From Paraeggerthella hominis (GTDB lineage: Bacteria; Actinomycetota; Coriobacteriia; Coriobacteriales; Eggerthellaceae), in NCBI RefSeq assembly GCF_021044775.1, contig NZ_JAJNOQ010000009.1, positions 1-64,000 of the forward strand: 64,000 bases of DNA. Reading direction: 5' to 3'. This document shows, one piece after another, positions 11,377-20,220 of this stretch. The notes beneath the pieces are model-generated. The model saw only the letters and a program-made list of their open reading frames with translations. It searched no databases and was not told the DNA's origin. The translations under genes were made by a program, and so were the position numbers. The number at the start of each line of letters is the position of its first letter. Positions within the stretch are counted from its first letter, which is position 1.

Positions 11377-12783
11377 GTGAGCGACAAAAACGCCGTGCCC
11401 ACCATGGGGGCGCAAGACAGTCCGGATGCCGTGTACGATGCTCGTTCGCTGGGCGCGCCCAAGATGGCGGTGTTCGGCTTGCAGCATATGTTCGCCATGT
11501 TCGGGGCCACTATCCTGGTTCCCACGCTGACCGGGCTTTCGGTTTCGGCGACTCTTTTGTTCGCGGGCGTGGGGACGCTGCTGTTCCACCTGCTGTCCAA
11601 GGGGAAGGTTCCGGCGTTTCTCGGATCGTCGTTCGCGTTCATCGCCGGCTATGCGGCCATCGCGCCGAACGGCGAGGCCGACCTTCTACCGTATGCCTGC
11701 TTGGGCGTTGCCTGCGCGGGCCTTTTGTACCTGGTGCTGTCGGCGCTGTTCCGCGTGTTCGGGCCGACGCGCGTCATGCGCTTCTTCCCGCCGGTGGTGA
11801 CCGGCCCCATCGTGATTTCCATTGGCCTGATCCTGGCGAGCTCTGCCATCGGCAATGCGTCGACGAACTGGCCTATCGCGCTGGTTGCCATCGCCATCAT
11901 CGTGGTGGCGAACATCTGGGGTCGCGGCATGGTGAAGATCATCCCCATTTTGCTGGGCGTGGTGGGATCGTATCTGGTGGCGTCGTTTGCGGGAGAGGTT
12001 GATTTCTCCGGCGTTGTCGAGGCTTCCTGGATCGGCTTGCCGGTGCTGTGGGACAACACGGTGTTCTCGCTGTTCGGCCCTGGTTTCGACACCGGCTTGG
12101 CCATTACCGCCATCATCACCATCATGCCGCTCGCGTTCGCTACGATGATCGAGCATATCGGCGACGTGTCGGCTATCAGCTCCACGTGCAATCGCAACTA
12201 CATTGCCAACCCCGGGCTGCACCGCACGCTTCTGGGCGACGGCTTGGCCACTATTCTGGCATCGCTGTTCGGGGCTCCGGCCAATACGACGTACGGCGAG
12301 AACACGGGCGTGCTGGCGCTGACGCGGGTGTTCGATCCGCGCGTTGTTCGCATAGCCGCTTGCTTCGCCATCGCGTTTTCGTTCTGCCCGAAGTTCGCGG
12401 CGGTCATCGCTGCGATGCCGGCGTGCGTTATCGGCGGCGTGTCGCTGGTGCTGTACGGCATGATTTCCGCAGTGGGTATTCGCAACCTGGTGGAGAATCA
12501 CGTGGACTTCATGAAGAGCCGCAACGTTTTGATCACGGCGCTCATCCTGGTGCTGTCGCTGGGAATCGCCTACAGCGCTGCGGGCGCGATCGTGGTTCCC
12601 GTGGGCGACGTGACCATCTCGCTGTCCGGCTTGGCCGTGGGCTCGGTCGTGGGCATTGCGCTGAACATGATCCTGCCGTGGGGCGACGACGAATCGAAGG
12701 GCGGTCAGGGGGCGGGCGGCGCCTTCGAGGAGCCGCTGCCTTTGGAGGCGCGCTTGGACGACGTGGGCGGATCGGGGAAATAG
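11377..12783 (+). CDS. uraA: Uracil/xanthine permease, NCS2 family
   Basis: 468 aa, about 12-14 membrane helices. NCS2 signatures are present: QHMFAMFGATILVP near the start, GSSFAFIAGY in TM3, the signature FATMIEHIGDVSAIS near residue 260, and GAPANTTYGENTGVLALTRV near 305. It should import uracil with protons across the cytoplasmic membrane. The GTG start at 11377 follows GGAGGGA at a longish distance, so the precise start is uncertain. The 5' leader contains a 7-bp inverted repeat (11299-11305 with 11316-11322). No PyrR site was recognised. Substrate assignment (uracil rather than xanthine) is by overall similarity to UraA/PyrP. Confidence 0.9.
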   Translation: MSDKNAVPTMGAQDSPDAVYDARSLGAPKMAVFGLQHMFAMFGATILVPTLTGLSVSATLLFAGVGTLLFHLLSKGKVPAFLGSSFAFIAGYAAIAPNGEADLLPYACLGVACAGLLYLVLSALFRVFGPTRVMRFFPPVVTGPIVISIGLILASSAIGNASTNWPIALVAIAIIVVANIWGRGMVKIIPILLGVVGSYLVASFAGEVDFSGVVEASWIGLPVLWDNTVFSLFGPGFDTGLAITAIITIMPLAFATMIEHIGDVSAISSTCNRNYIANPGLHRTLLGDGLATILASLFGAPANTTYGENTGVLALTRVFDPRVVRIAACFAIAFSFCPKFAAVIAAMPACVIGGVSLVLYGMISAVGIRNLVENHVDFMKSRNVLITALILVLSLGIAYSAAGAIVVPVGDVTISLSGLAVGSVVGIALNMILPWGDDESKGGQGAGGAFEEPLPLEARLDDVGGSGK

Positions 12784-12802
12784 GTCCTATCGCTTTTCGT
12801 TG

Positions 12803-12846
12803 GACGACCCGCACCGGTGCCGTTGGCCGGGCGGGTCGTCTTTTTT
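12803..12846 (+). terminator. Terminator between convergent uraA and znuB
   Basis: A 10-bp perfect GC stem (12803-12812 with 12831-12840), inner CCGG pairing, then TTTTTT. It ends uraA and lies 30 nt past the 3' end of the opposite-strand zinc operon. Confidence 0.92.
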
Positions 12847-12875
12847 GCTGCGGCGGTGACGTTGCAGTGCGCGCG

Positions 12876-13700
12876 TCAGCGGGTTGAACGGCGCGTCGTC
12901 GAGCGGAGACGCATGCGGAGGTGCTTTGCAACGAGCACGAGCGCAAGGGCGCCGATGCCTATGAGCACGATGGTTCCGCCGGGCTTGAGCCCGAGCTCGT
13001 AGGAGACCGTCAAGCCGATGGCGGTTATGGTCACGCCGATCCCGCACGACAGGATGACGATCTGCTTCCAGCTGCGGGCTATCTGCAGGGCGCAGGCAAC
13101 GGGCACCACCATCATCGACGAAACGATGAGCGCTCCGACGGTGCGGGCCGCAACGGATACGCAAAGCGCGGTGATCAGGATGAAGGCCGCGTTCACGGTT
13201 TTGGTGCGCACGCCCGCAAGGCGTGCAGCTCGTTCGTCAAGCGTGACCAAAAACAGCTCCTTGCGCATGAGCGCGCACAGCAAAAGCACCGTTGCGCCTA
13301 CGGCCGCCACGGCAAGCAGGTCGTCGTCGTTGACGGTGACGATGCTGCCGAACAGGAAGCTGGAAAAGCTGGCGGCGTTCGGGACGAATCCGGAAAGCAC
13401 GCCGGCCAGCCCGATGCCGCACGACATGACGATGGCGATGGCAAGCTCTGCGTGCCCTTCGAACCGACGCCGGATCACCTCGATGGCCCCGGCGGCTCCC
13501 AGGCAGGCGATGGTCGCTCCCAGCACAGGGTTGATTCCCGCGATAAGGCCGCCCGCCACGCCGGCCAAAGCGGTGTGGGAGAGCGCGTCGCCCATCATCG
13601 ACAGGCGTTTGAGAACCACGACCACGCCTACGCACGGCACCGCGATGCCAAGGATCAGGCCGGCGACGAAGGCTCGCTGCATGAACAAGTACTCGAACAT
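12876..13700 (-). CDS. znuB: Zinc/manganese ABC transporter permease
   Basis: 274 aa, seven to nine hydrophobic segments, an ABC-3 family permease that forms the membrane channel of the metal importer. Recognisable segments are VPCVGVVVVLKRLSMMGDALSH near residues 21-42, MSCGIGLAGVLSG in the middle and RTVGALIVSSMMVVP near 188. The ATG at 13700 is preceded by GGAGGAGGTGCC. A longer open frame upstream is only the opposite-frame overlap with the ATPase. It overlaps the 3' end of the ATPase gene by 46 nt, so translation is coupled. It is the last gene of the zur-znu operon. Confidence 0.93.
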   Translation of the reverse strand: MFEYLFMQRAFVAGLILGIAVPCVGVVVVLKRLSMMGDALSHTALAGVAGGLIAGINPVLGATIACLGAAGAIEVIRRRFEGHAELAIAIVMSCGIGLAGVLSGFVPNAASFSSFLFGSIVTVNDDDLLAVAAVGATVLLLCALMRKELFLVTLDERAARLAGVRTKTVNAAFILITALCVSVAARTVGALIVSSMMVVPVACALQIARSWKQIVILSCGIGVTITAIGLTVSYELGLKPGGTIVLIGIGALALVLVAKHLRMRLRSTTRRSTR

Positions 13701-14419
13701 GGCACCTCCTCCTTGATGGCGTTCAGGGGCTTTTCCTGTATCGTGCCGGACTCGAGCACGAGCATGCTCGCGTGCAGGCGGGGCAGCCGCGCCCGATCGT
13801 GCGTGACGAGCAGCACGGTGGTTCCCAGCGAAGAGGCTGCTTCGCTGGCGGTTCGCGCAAGGGCCTGCGCGCTGGCATCGTCGAGGTTGCTCGTGGGCTC
13901 GTCGAGCACGAGCAGCTTCGGCTTCGCCACGATTGCGCGGGCGAGCAGCATGCGCTGGAACTGCCCTCCGGAAAGCTCTCCTATCAGGTGCTGCTCGAAA
14001 CCCGTCAGCCCGACTTGGCGCAGGGCGTCGAGCGTTTTCGCTCGATGCGCGGACCGGTAGGGAAGGATCGGCTTCGATTCCGCATAGAGGCCGGCTCGAA
14101 CCGTCTCGAGCACGGTTGCGGGGAAGCGGCGGTAGTCCGCGGGCGCCTGCTGGGGGACGTAGCCCACGTGCTGCCATGACTTGAACGATCGCGCGTCCTG
14201 CCCGAACAGCTGGATGGCGCCCTCGTTCGGGAAGAGCTCGGCAAGCAGCAGCTTGATCAAGGTTGATTTGCCGGATCCATTTGCTCCGGCAAGCACGTAG
14301 AACCCGCCGGGCGCGAGCGTGAAGCTCGCGCCCTTGAGTACGGGCGAGGTTCGGTACGAGAACCGTACGTTGTCGAAAACGACTGCGGGATGAGGCGAAG
14401 ACGCAACGCGCTGGTTCAC
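13655..14419 (-). CDS. znuC: Zinc/manganese ABC transporter ATP-binding protein
   Basis: 254 aa. Walker A GANGSGKST near residue 42, Q-loop VPQQAP, signature ELSGGQFQRMLLARA, Walker B LLVLDEPTSNLD, and switch His in VTHDR. It powers the importer with the ZnuB-like permease. The GTG start at 14419 overlaps the upstream lipoprotein stop as GTGA, a typical coupled junction, and its own ribosome site is weak. The C-terminal 15 or so residues run into the permease reading frame. Confidence 0.93.
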   Translation of the reverse strand: MNQRVASSPHPAVVFDNVRFSYRTSPVLKGASFTLAPGGFYVLAGANGSGKSTLIKLLLAELFPNEGAIQLFGQDARSFKSWQHVGYVPQQAPADYRRFPATVLETVRAGLYAESKPILPYRSAHRAKTLDALRQVGLTGFEQHLIGELSGGQFQRMLLARAIVAKPKLLVLDEPTSNLDDASAQALARTASEAASSLGTTVLLVTHDRARLPRLHASMLVLESGTIQEKPLNAIKEEVPCSSTCSCSEPSSPA

Positions 14420-15438
14420 GAGAGCGCCTTGACCAGTTTGTCGAGGTTTTCCGTCATTACCGAGACGTAATCCTGCCCCGCGTCGATTTGCTCTTGTGTC
14501 AAGCCTTCGAGCGGATTGAGCTGTTCGCATGAAGCGCCGCTTGCGTCGGCTATCGCCTGGGCTATTTTGGGGCTGACGAGTTCTTCGGAGAAAATCACGC
14601 TGACGTTGTTGGCCTTCACGAAGTCGACGATGCGCGCCATGTCCTTGGCGTTCGGCTCGGCATCCGCCTCCATGCCTTCAATGGGCATTTGGGTGAGACC
14701 GTAGGCATCGCACAGATATCCGAAAGCCTGATGCGACACCACGATGGTCTTGTTCGGCACCGAGGAGAGCTTGGTTTCGTACGCTTTGTGCAGGTCGTCA
14801 AGCTTTTCAGACCAGGTTTGGTAGTTCGCTTCGTAGACGTCTTTGCCGTCGGGGTCGACTTGCACGAGGGCATCTCGGATGTTCTTCATTTCTCGTTTTG
14901 CGTTTTCGGGGGCAAGCCACACATGGGGGTCGTATCGACCGTGGTCGGCGTCTTCGCCGTGCTCGTGCGCGTGGTCGTCGGCATGGCCGTGGTCATGCTC
15001 GTCTTCCGAAGCAGCCGGAAGCAGCGCTATGCCGTCGGAAGCTGCAACGCTTACCAGGTGCTTGTTCTGAATGCTGTGGAGCACGTCGTGGGTCCAATGC
15101 TCCATTCCCGCTCCGTTGTACACGAACACGTTGGCGGACTCGATGGTTTTCATGTCGGCGGTCGAAGGCTCCCAATCGTGAGGTTCGGTTCCGGCGGGAA
15201 CCAGGTTCGTGACCGTGACTCGGTCTCCTCCGATTTTCTGGGCGAAGTCGTACAAGGGGTAGAAGCTGGCTACCACGTGGACTTTTCGGGAGCCCTGATC
15301 GTCTTGCTGCGAGGCGGTCTGGGAGGAAGCGCATCCTGCGAGCATCGATGCGATCAAAAGCCCCAGCACTGCCAGGATGGCGATAAGGGGTGCAGGAGTT
15401 CGGGGCGCGTTTGCGGCGCGCTGAGAAAAGGCGTTCAT
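14416..15438 (-). CDS. znuA: Zinc-binding lipoprotein, ABC solute-binding protein
   Basis: 340 aa, cluster A-I metal-binding protein exported as a lipoprotein: hydrophobic helix at 17-33 and lipobox LAGC with Cys36. Metal-site candidates are His87 (GTEPHDWEP), the histidines of DPHVWLAP near 171 and of SHQAFGY, plus a C-terminal acidic residue. A His/Asp/Glu-rich loop at 146-166 precedes DPHVW. That loop is characteristic of zinc-specific members and fits the adjacent Zur-like regulator. The ATG at 15438 has AGGA 8 nt upstream, and the ATG 15 nt earlier has none. The gene starts 103 nt after the small Cys/His protein of the same operon. Confidence 0.94.
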   Translation of the reverse strand: MNAFSQRAANAPRTPAPLIAILAVLGLLIASMLAGCASSQTASQQDDQGSRKVHVVASFYPLYDFAQKIGGDRVTVTNLVPAGTEPHDWEPSTADMKTIESANVFVYNGAGMEHWTHDVLHSIQNKHLVSVAASDGIALLPAASEDEHDHGHADDHAHEHGEDADHGRYDPHVWLAPENAKREMKNIRDALVQVDPDGKDVYEANYQTWSEKLDDLHKAYETKLSSVPNKTIVVSHQAFGYLCDAYGLTQMPIEGMEADAEPNAKDMARIVDFVKANNVSVIFSEELVSPKIAQAIADASGASCEQLNPLEGLTQEQIDAGQDYVSVMTENLDKLVKALS

Positions 15439-15541
15439 ATACGATCCTATCATTTGAAGGAGAGGGTGTGGGTTGTGCGCGATGCACGGGTTGTGCGCGA
15501 GCGCGAAGAGTTGACCGATGCGCCGCGATGCATGCGGAGGA

Positions 15542-15844
15542 TCAGATGTCCAGCCTTGTTTTCTGGTGGATGAGTGACCAGCAAGTTTCTAGAGAGGACG
15601 AGGGTTCGTTCGGATGCGCGAGAAACGACGGGCTTGTTTCGTATCCGAGCGTGCTTGCGCCTTCCGATGAGGCAAGGGCGAGCGCGGCGTGCCCGGATGC
15701 GACGAGGTGGCAGAGGGGACATGCGTCGCCGGTGCATTCGTGGACCGCCTTGTCGGCGATGGTCAGGCTTGCGGTCAGGGAAACCAGGGCAAGGCTTGCT
15801 GCAATCATGCAGGCTGCGAGCCTTGAGCGCATGCTAGGTTGCAT
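15542..15844 (-). CDS. Small exported or anchored protein with CxxxxCxxC motif
   Basis: 100 aa. A hydrophobic helix at about residues 6-27 acts as signal or anchor, followed by VHECTGDACPLCHL (H, C, C, C, H within 12 residues). The rest is Ser/Ala-rich and ends in an amphipathic tail. It resembles the small DUF2946-like proteins found beside metal-uptake genes, but I cannot assign a family. The ATG at 15844 overlaps the zur stop by 11 nt, so it is translationally coupled to the regulator and co-transcribed with znuACB. The clustered Cys/His suggest metal binding at the outer membrane face. This is inference from motif and position. Confidence 0.72.
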   Translation of the reverse strand: MQPSMRSRLAACMIAASLALVSLTASLTIADKAVHECTGDACPLCHLVASGHAALALASSEGASTLGYETSPSFLAHPNEPSSSLETCWSLIHQKTRLDI

Positions 15845-16271
15845 AGGACCCCGATTCTTGGCGATCGCGCGCTTCGCATGCTGCGCACAGGCCGTACAGG
15901 ACGGTTCTGCGCTGATCGATTTCAAAGCCATGGCGTTCTTTGACGTGGTGCGAAAACGATTGCAGCATCGAGCAGTCGAGCGGCAGCACCGCTTTGCAGC
16001 GAATGCACGAAAGCTGTCCCTGCCGATCTTGGTCGGTGCTGCGTGCGCGGTAGCGCGCGGCGGTTCCTTTGATGCCGGCAACTTTGACTACGGCTCCTTG
16101 GGCGACGGCTGCTTCGAGCGTGCGGTACACCGTGGTGCGGCCTATGGCTGATCCGTGGGATTTCAGGTTGCCCCAGACTTCGTCGACGGTGAGGAATTCG
16201 TCCGCATGCCGATCCATGCACTCGGCTACGAGCGCTTTCTGCTTGGTTCGATAGGCGGTTCGCGGAGTCAC
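15834..16271 (-). CDS. zur: Fur-family regulator, probably zinc-responsive Zur
   Basis: 145 aa, normal Fur length. Winged-helix N-terminus (LTVDEVWGNL, IGRTTVYRTLE), dimerisation half with two CxxC motifs, CIRC near residue 89 and CAAC near 131, which bind structural zinc, and HH near 107. It heads an operon with zinc-type znuACB, which points to Zur rather than Fur or PerR. The GTG start at 16271 has AGGAGAG 5 nt upstream. A consensus promoter with an overlapping palindrome precedes it, so autoregulation is likely. Metal specificity is inferred from the neighbours. Confidence 0.9.
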   Translation of the reverse strand: MTPRTAYRTKQKALVAECMDRHADEFLTVDEVWGNLKSHGSAIGRTTVYRTLEAAVAQGAVVKVAGIKGTAARYRARSTDQDRQGQLSCIRCKAVLPLDCSMLQSFSHHVKERHGFEIDQRRTVLYGLCAACEARDRQESGSYAT

Positions 16272-16288
16272 GGTCTCTCCTGAGTTGA

Positions 16289-16313
16289 TCTGAAATCGAA
16301 ATTAGATTCCAGA
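16289..16313. promoter_or_regulatory. Candidate Zur operator
   Basis: A 25-nt imperfect palindrome in which 20 of 25 positions are symmetric, with outer arms TCTG and CAGA and inner AT-rich arms. It abuts the zur -10 and covers the expected start point, as a Fur-family repressor site would. Confidence 0.65.
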
Positions 16314-16341
16314 ATATAGACAGAGCGCGCATGCCTGTCAA
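16313..16341 (-). promoter_or_regulatory. Promoter of the zur-znu operon
   Basis: On the minus strand, a perfect -35 TTGACA (16341 to 16336), exactly 17 nt, and -10 TATATT (16318 to 16313). Confidence 0.85.
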
Positions 16342-16481
16342 GGACGAGGAGGGGATGGACGCGTTGATGCGGCTCGATAGGTAGGACGTGAACGCGGTTC
16401 GCGGTTGAAGAAGCGGCGATTGCGAGGCGTTTCCGAGAGCATGGATTTTCTGTGTTGAACATGGTATGCTTTCCAATTAAA

Positions 16482-16497
16482 GTTAGCTATAACTAAC
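16482..16497. promoter_or_regulatory. DtxR/IdeR-like palindrome upstream of the uptake cluster
   Basis: GTTAGCTATAACTAAC reads the same on both strands at 14 of 16 positions. It sits 65 nt before the first ABC gene and overlaps a plausible -10 region (TTGAAC at 16455-16460, 17 nt, TAAAGT). Its TTAG/CTAA arms resemble iron-responsive DtxR/IdeR sites. Regulator identity is inferred. Confidence 0.6.
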
Positions 16498-16562
16498 ATC
16501 GAGGCGTATGAACGTAGGGCGGATTCGTCCGCACGATTTCCCAAGAGAGAAGAGAGTTGCGT

Positions 16563-18410
16563 ATGGAATCTATAGACAAGGCCGCCGCGCAGCGCGTGTA
16601 CGTGCGCCTGATAGAGCCGGTGAGGGGGCGAATTGTCAAGAACATCGTGATAGCGGCGCTTTTCTCGCTGTGCGGGTTCGTTCCCTACTTCGCTATTACG
16701 CGCGTGGCGCAAATTTCGATTGTCGAAGGCGTGCCTTCGCTTGACGAACTTGCCTTCTGGGTGCTTCTGGCCGTTGCCGGCGCTGTAGCGGGAAGGATTT
16801 TGTTCGCGCTTGCCACGAGCAGCTGCCATTACGCCGATGCTGATTTCCGCGTGCACGTGCGCACCGTGCTGGTGGAGCATTTGGGCAAGGTTCCGCTGGG
16901 ATGGTTCAGCGACAACAACTCGGCTCAGGTGAAGCAGGCTGCCACCGACGATGTGCTCAACTTGCATCAGTCGGTCGGGCATGCGCCGGTGGACGTGACC
17001 ACGGCGCTGCTTTCCCCGCTTATTCCCCTGGTGTACCTGTTTACCGTGGACGCTCGATTCGCTTTGCTGGTCGTCGTCTACCTTGCTGCGGTGATTGGGG
17101 TGGCGTGGCCCTTCATGATGAAGGACTTCGGTCCGCTCAACAAGCAGTACAACGAGGCATTGGTCGAAGTGTCTTCGGCAAGCGTCGAGATGATCGACGG
17201 CATAGCCGTGGTGAAGACCTTCGGTTCGGCGAGCCGCGCCGGTGTGCGGTATCGAGAGGCGACGGCTGCGTTGGCCAAGATCTGCTACGAATGGACCAAG
17301 AGCACTTCCAATCCGTTTAGCCTGATTTCAGCTTTGTTCTCTCCTGCAACCATGTTGGTGGTCATGGCTGCCGCCACGCTGTTTTTCGTTTCGCAGGGCA
17401 TCATAACGCTCGAACAGTGCATTCCGTTTCTGGTGCTGGGAGTGGGAATCCCTTCGGCGATTCTTGCCCTGTTCGTGTCGGTGCGCTTTTTGCAGCAGTC
17501 GGTTCAGGCTGCCGACCACCTTGCCACTGTCCTGGATGTTGCCCCGCTTGCAGAGCCGGAGAGCCCGCTGTCCGTGGGCGACGGTTCGCTGCATATCGAC
17601 TTCGAGGACGTGTCGTTTGCGTACGGCCCGGACTCGCCTTTTGTTTTGGAGGGGATTGACGCCAAGCTTGAGCCGGGAACCGTGACGGCCCTGGTCGGCG
17701 ACTCCGGAAGCGGCAAGACCACGTTCGCGCGTTTGGTCCCGCGATTCTGGGATCCGGTTTCGGGTGCGGTGCGCATGAACGGCACGCCGCTTTCCGATCT
17801 TGCCTCGAGCGACGTGCTGTCCCAGGTTGCCGTGGTGTTTCAGGACAGCATGCTGCTGCGCGCGAGCATTCGGGACAACATTTGCTTGGGAAAGCCCGGC
17901 GCAAGCGACGAGGACATGGTGGCGGCGGCGCGCAAGGCTCAGATTCACGAACGCATAGAGGAGCTTCCCTGCGGCTACGACACCGTGGTGGGAAGCGAGG
18001 GCGCCGACCTTTCGGGCGGCGAGGCGCAGCGCGTTGCCATCGCGCGCGCCATCGTGCAGGACGCTCCCATCCTGGTGCTCGACGAGGCGACGGCGCATGC
18101 GGACCCCGAAAACGAAACGGCTATCCAAAGGGCGCTGACCGCCCTTGCAACGGGGCGTACGACCATCGTGATTGCGCATAGGCTGGACACTATCGTGCAT
18201 GCGGACCAGATTCTGGTGTTGAGCCGCGGTCGGATTATCGAGCGCGGTTGCCATGCGGAGCTCTTGGCGGCGGACGGTCATTATGCGGCATTGTGGAAGT
18301 CCCAGCAGGTGGATGCGATTGGAAAGGCCCCGCATGCCGATGCTGCTTCGTGCGGGACGGAATGCGCGGGCTCTTCGGAAGAGGGTTCGTTCGGAGGTGA
18401 GGACCGATGA
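16563..18410 (+). CDS. ABC half-transporter, exporter fold (IrtA/YbtP-like)
   Basis: 615 aa. N-terminal six-helix type I exporter domain (about 1-310), C-terminal nucleotide-binding domain with Walker A GDSGSGKTT near residue 379, signature LSGGEAQR near 482 and Walker B LVLDEATAHAD. The ATG at 16563 is 7 nt after GAGAG. Its stop overlaps the next ABC gene as ATGA, so the two should form a heterodimer. This pairing with ECF components downstream resembles siderophore- or heme-associated half-transporters (IrtAB, YbtPQ) that work as importers despite the exporter fold. Import of a metal chelate is inferred from that context and the DtxR-like box. A drug exporter is the alternative. Confidence 0.88.
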   Translation: MESIDKAAAQRVYVRLIEPVRGRIVKNIVIAALFSLCGFVPYFAITRVAQISIVEGVPSLDELAFWVLLAVAGAVAGRILFALATSSCHYADADFRVHVRTVLVEHLGKVPLGWFSDNNSAQVKQAATDDVLNLHQSVGHAPVDVTTALLSPLIPLVYLFTVDARFALLVVVYLAAVIGVAWPFMMKDFGPLNKQYNEALVEVSSASVEMIDGIAVVKTFGSASRAGVRYREATAALAKICYEWTKSTSNPFSLISALFSPATMLVVMAAATLFFVSQGIITLEQCIPFLVLGVGIPSAILALFVSVRFLQQSVQAADHLATVLDVAPLAEPESPLSVGDGSLHIDFEDVSFAYGPDSPFVLEGIDAKLEPGTVTALVGDSGSGKTTFARLVPRFWDPVSGAVRMNGTPLSDLASSDVLSQVAVVFQDSMLLRASIRDNICLGKPGASDEDMVAAARKAQIHERIEELPCGYDTVVGSEGADLSGGEAQRVAIARAIVQDAPILVLDEATAHADPENETAIQRALTALATGRTTIVIAHRLDTIVHADQILVLSRGRIIERGCHAELLAADGHYAALWKSQQVDAIGKAPHADAASCGTECAGSSEEGSFGGEDR

Positions 18411-20140
18411 TAACCACTCAAATGGACAACCTGGTGGGCAAGCCTACCGGCGTGAAGCTGCAAGCGTTCTTGTACGTGCTGTGCGGTCTGTCGGAAGCGG
18501 CCATATACGTGGCGCTGCTTCCCTTGCTGCGATTGCTTGTTGCTGGCGACTACGCTGCAGCGGCGTACCTGCTGGCCCTGGCGGCCGCACTGGCGCTGCT
18601 GAACTGCGGAATTGGATTCTGGGCCGACAATCGCGGGTACCTCATCGGTATCGAGGAAGTGATGCATTCGCTTCAGGACAAGCTGGGCGATCATATCGTG
18701 CGCCTGCCGCTTGGCTGGTTCACGAAGGAGCGATCGGGTCAGGTTTCCACTCTGCTTACGAAGAACTTGCAGATGGCCATGAACATGCCAAGCGTATTCA
18801 TGCGCCAAATGATCTTGGCCGTGACGACGCCTGCGGCGGTTTGCCTGCTGTTCTTCTTCATCGATTGGCGCATCGGCCTTGCATTCGTGATCATGGGGCC
18901 GTTCTTGTTCTGGGGCTCGCGTCGCATGGCGAAGGCTGCGGGAACGAACCATCGGGAAGAAGAGCGTTCGAGCGCCGAGGTTGCGGCGCGCGTGCTCGAA
19001 TTCGCCCATGCCCAACCGGTTTTGCGCGCGACGAAGCGTTCGGTGGACGGATGGGACGTTTTGGAGCGAGCCTTCGAGGACGATCGTAAAGCGACGATCG
19101 ACACGTTGCGAAAGTGCGCTGCTCCGGTTGGGCAATACACGCTGTTCGTGCAAGCCACGTTTGCCCTCGTGTTCGCGGTGTCTACGGTTTTGCTGGGCTG
19201 GGGGCAGATCGACGTCGCCTCGTACGTGTTCGTAGCCGTTCTTTCCTTGCGGTTCATCGACCCCTTGTCCTCGATCGGCCAGCAGGGCATGGCTTTGCGC
19301 GTGGCGAAGAACTCCCTGGACGAATCGGAAGAGATTCTGAACGAGGCTCCTCTGCCGGAGACGAAGAATCCTCGGATTCCAGCCGGTTCGCGCATCTCCT
19401 TCGACAATGTCGGGTTCTCCTACGATGGGACCCGCACGGTGCTGAAGGACGTGAGCTTGGTTTGCCCCGAGAACAGCCTTACGGCGCTGGTCGGGCCTTC
19501 GGGTTCCGGCAAAACGACTCTGACCCGGCTGGTTGCCCGATTCTGGGACGTGTCCAGCGGCAGCGTGAGCATTGGCGGCGTGGACGTGCGGGACATGCTG
19601 CCCGACGAACTGATGCGCCAGGTGTCGTTGGTGTTTCAGGATGTGTACCTGTTCGACGGCACCATTGAGGAGAACGTGCTGATCGGGCGTCCTGACGCTT
19701 CTCCCGAAGAGGTTCGCCGAGCCGCCCGCACAGCCCGCTTGAACGAGGTAGCCGATCGTCTTGAGCAGGGATGGGGCACGCCGGTCGGGGAGGGGGGCTG
19801 CCGCCTGTCGGGCGGCGAGCGCCAGCGCGTTGCCATTGCCCGCGCCCTTCTGAAAGATGCTCCCATCGTGCTGTTCGACGAGGCGACGGCGGCGCTCGAC
19901 GCCGAGAACGAGGCGGCAATCGTGGAGGCCATGCACGAACTGGCGAAGGACCGCACGGTTATCGCGATCGCGCATCGCTTGTCCACCATTGCGGCAGCTG
20001 ACCAGATAGCCGTTCTGGAGGATGGGCGGGTCACGCAACTGGGAATCCATGCCGAGTTGGTGCGGGTTCCCGGACGGTATCGGTCGTTCTGGCGCGAACG
20101 CGAACAAGCGGAAGGCTGGAGGCTCACCGACCGGGATTAG
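18407..20140 (+). CDS. ABC half-transporter, exporter fold (IrtB/YbtQ-like)
   Basis: 577 aa partner of the preceding ABC protein. Six-helix membrane domain up to about residue 300, then Walker A GPSGSGKTT near 363, signature LSGGERQR near 466, Walker B IVLFDEATAALD. It starts on an ATGA overlap with the upstream gene. Both NBDs keep catalytic motifs, although this one has the canonical ATAALDAENE and the partner has ATAHADPENE, so the two ATP sites differ slightly. An 80-nt gap leads to the ECF S component. Confidence 0.88.
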   Translation: MITTQMDNLVGKPTGVKLQAFLYVLCGLSEAAIYVALLPLLRLLVAGDYAAAAYLLALAAALALLNCGIGFWADNRGYLIGIEEVMHSLQDKLGDHIVRLPLGWFTKERSGQVSTLLTKNLQMAMNMPSVFMRQMILAVTTPAAVCLLFFFIDWRIGLAFVIMGPFLFWGSRRMAKAAGTNHREEERSSAEVAARVLEFAHAQPVLRATKRSVDGWDVLERAFEDDRKATIDTLRKCAAPVGQYTLFVQATFALVFAVSTVLLGWGQIDVASYVFVAVLSLRFIDPLSSIGQQGMALRVAKNSLDESEEILNEAPLPETKNPRIPAGSRISFDNVGFSYDGTRTVLKDVSLVCPENSLTALVGPSGSGKTTLTRLVARFWDVSSGSVSIGGVDVRDMLPDELMRQVSLVFQDVYLFDGTIEENVLIGRPDASPEEVRRAARTARLNEVADRLEQGWGTPVGEGGCRLSGGERQRVAIARALLKDAPIVLFDEATAALDAENEAAIVEAMHELAKDRTVIAIAHRLSTIAAADQIAVLEDGRVTQLGIHAELVRVPGRYRSFWREREQAEGWRLTDRD

Positions 20141-20220
20141 CGGTTGGGCCGGAGTCCGGCGGCGTGGGCGGCCGGGCTCCGAAGCTGTATGAACACATGA
20201 CGTTTGAAAGTAGGATTGAT

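Noticed and set aside
16557..16562. TTG start two codons upstream for the first ABC half-transporter
   Set aside because: It abuts the purine-rich ribosome site with no spacing. The ATG at 16563 has the normal 7-nt spacing.
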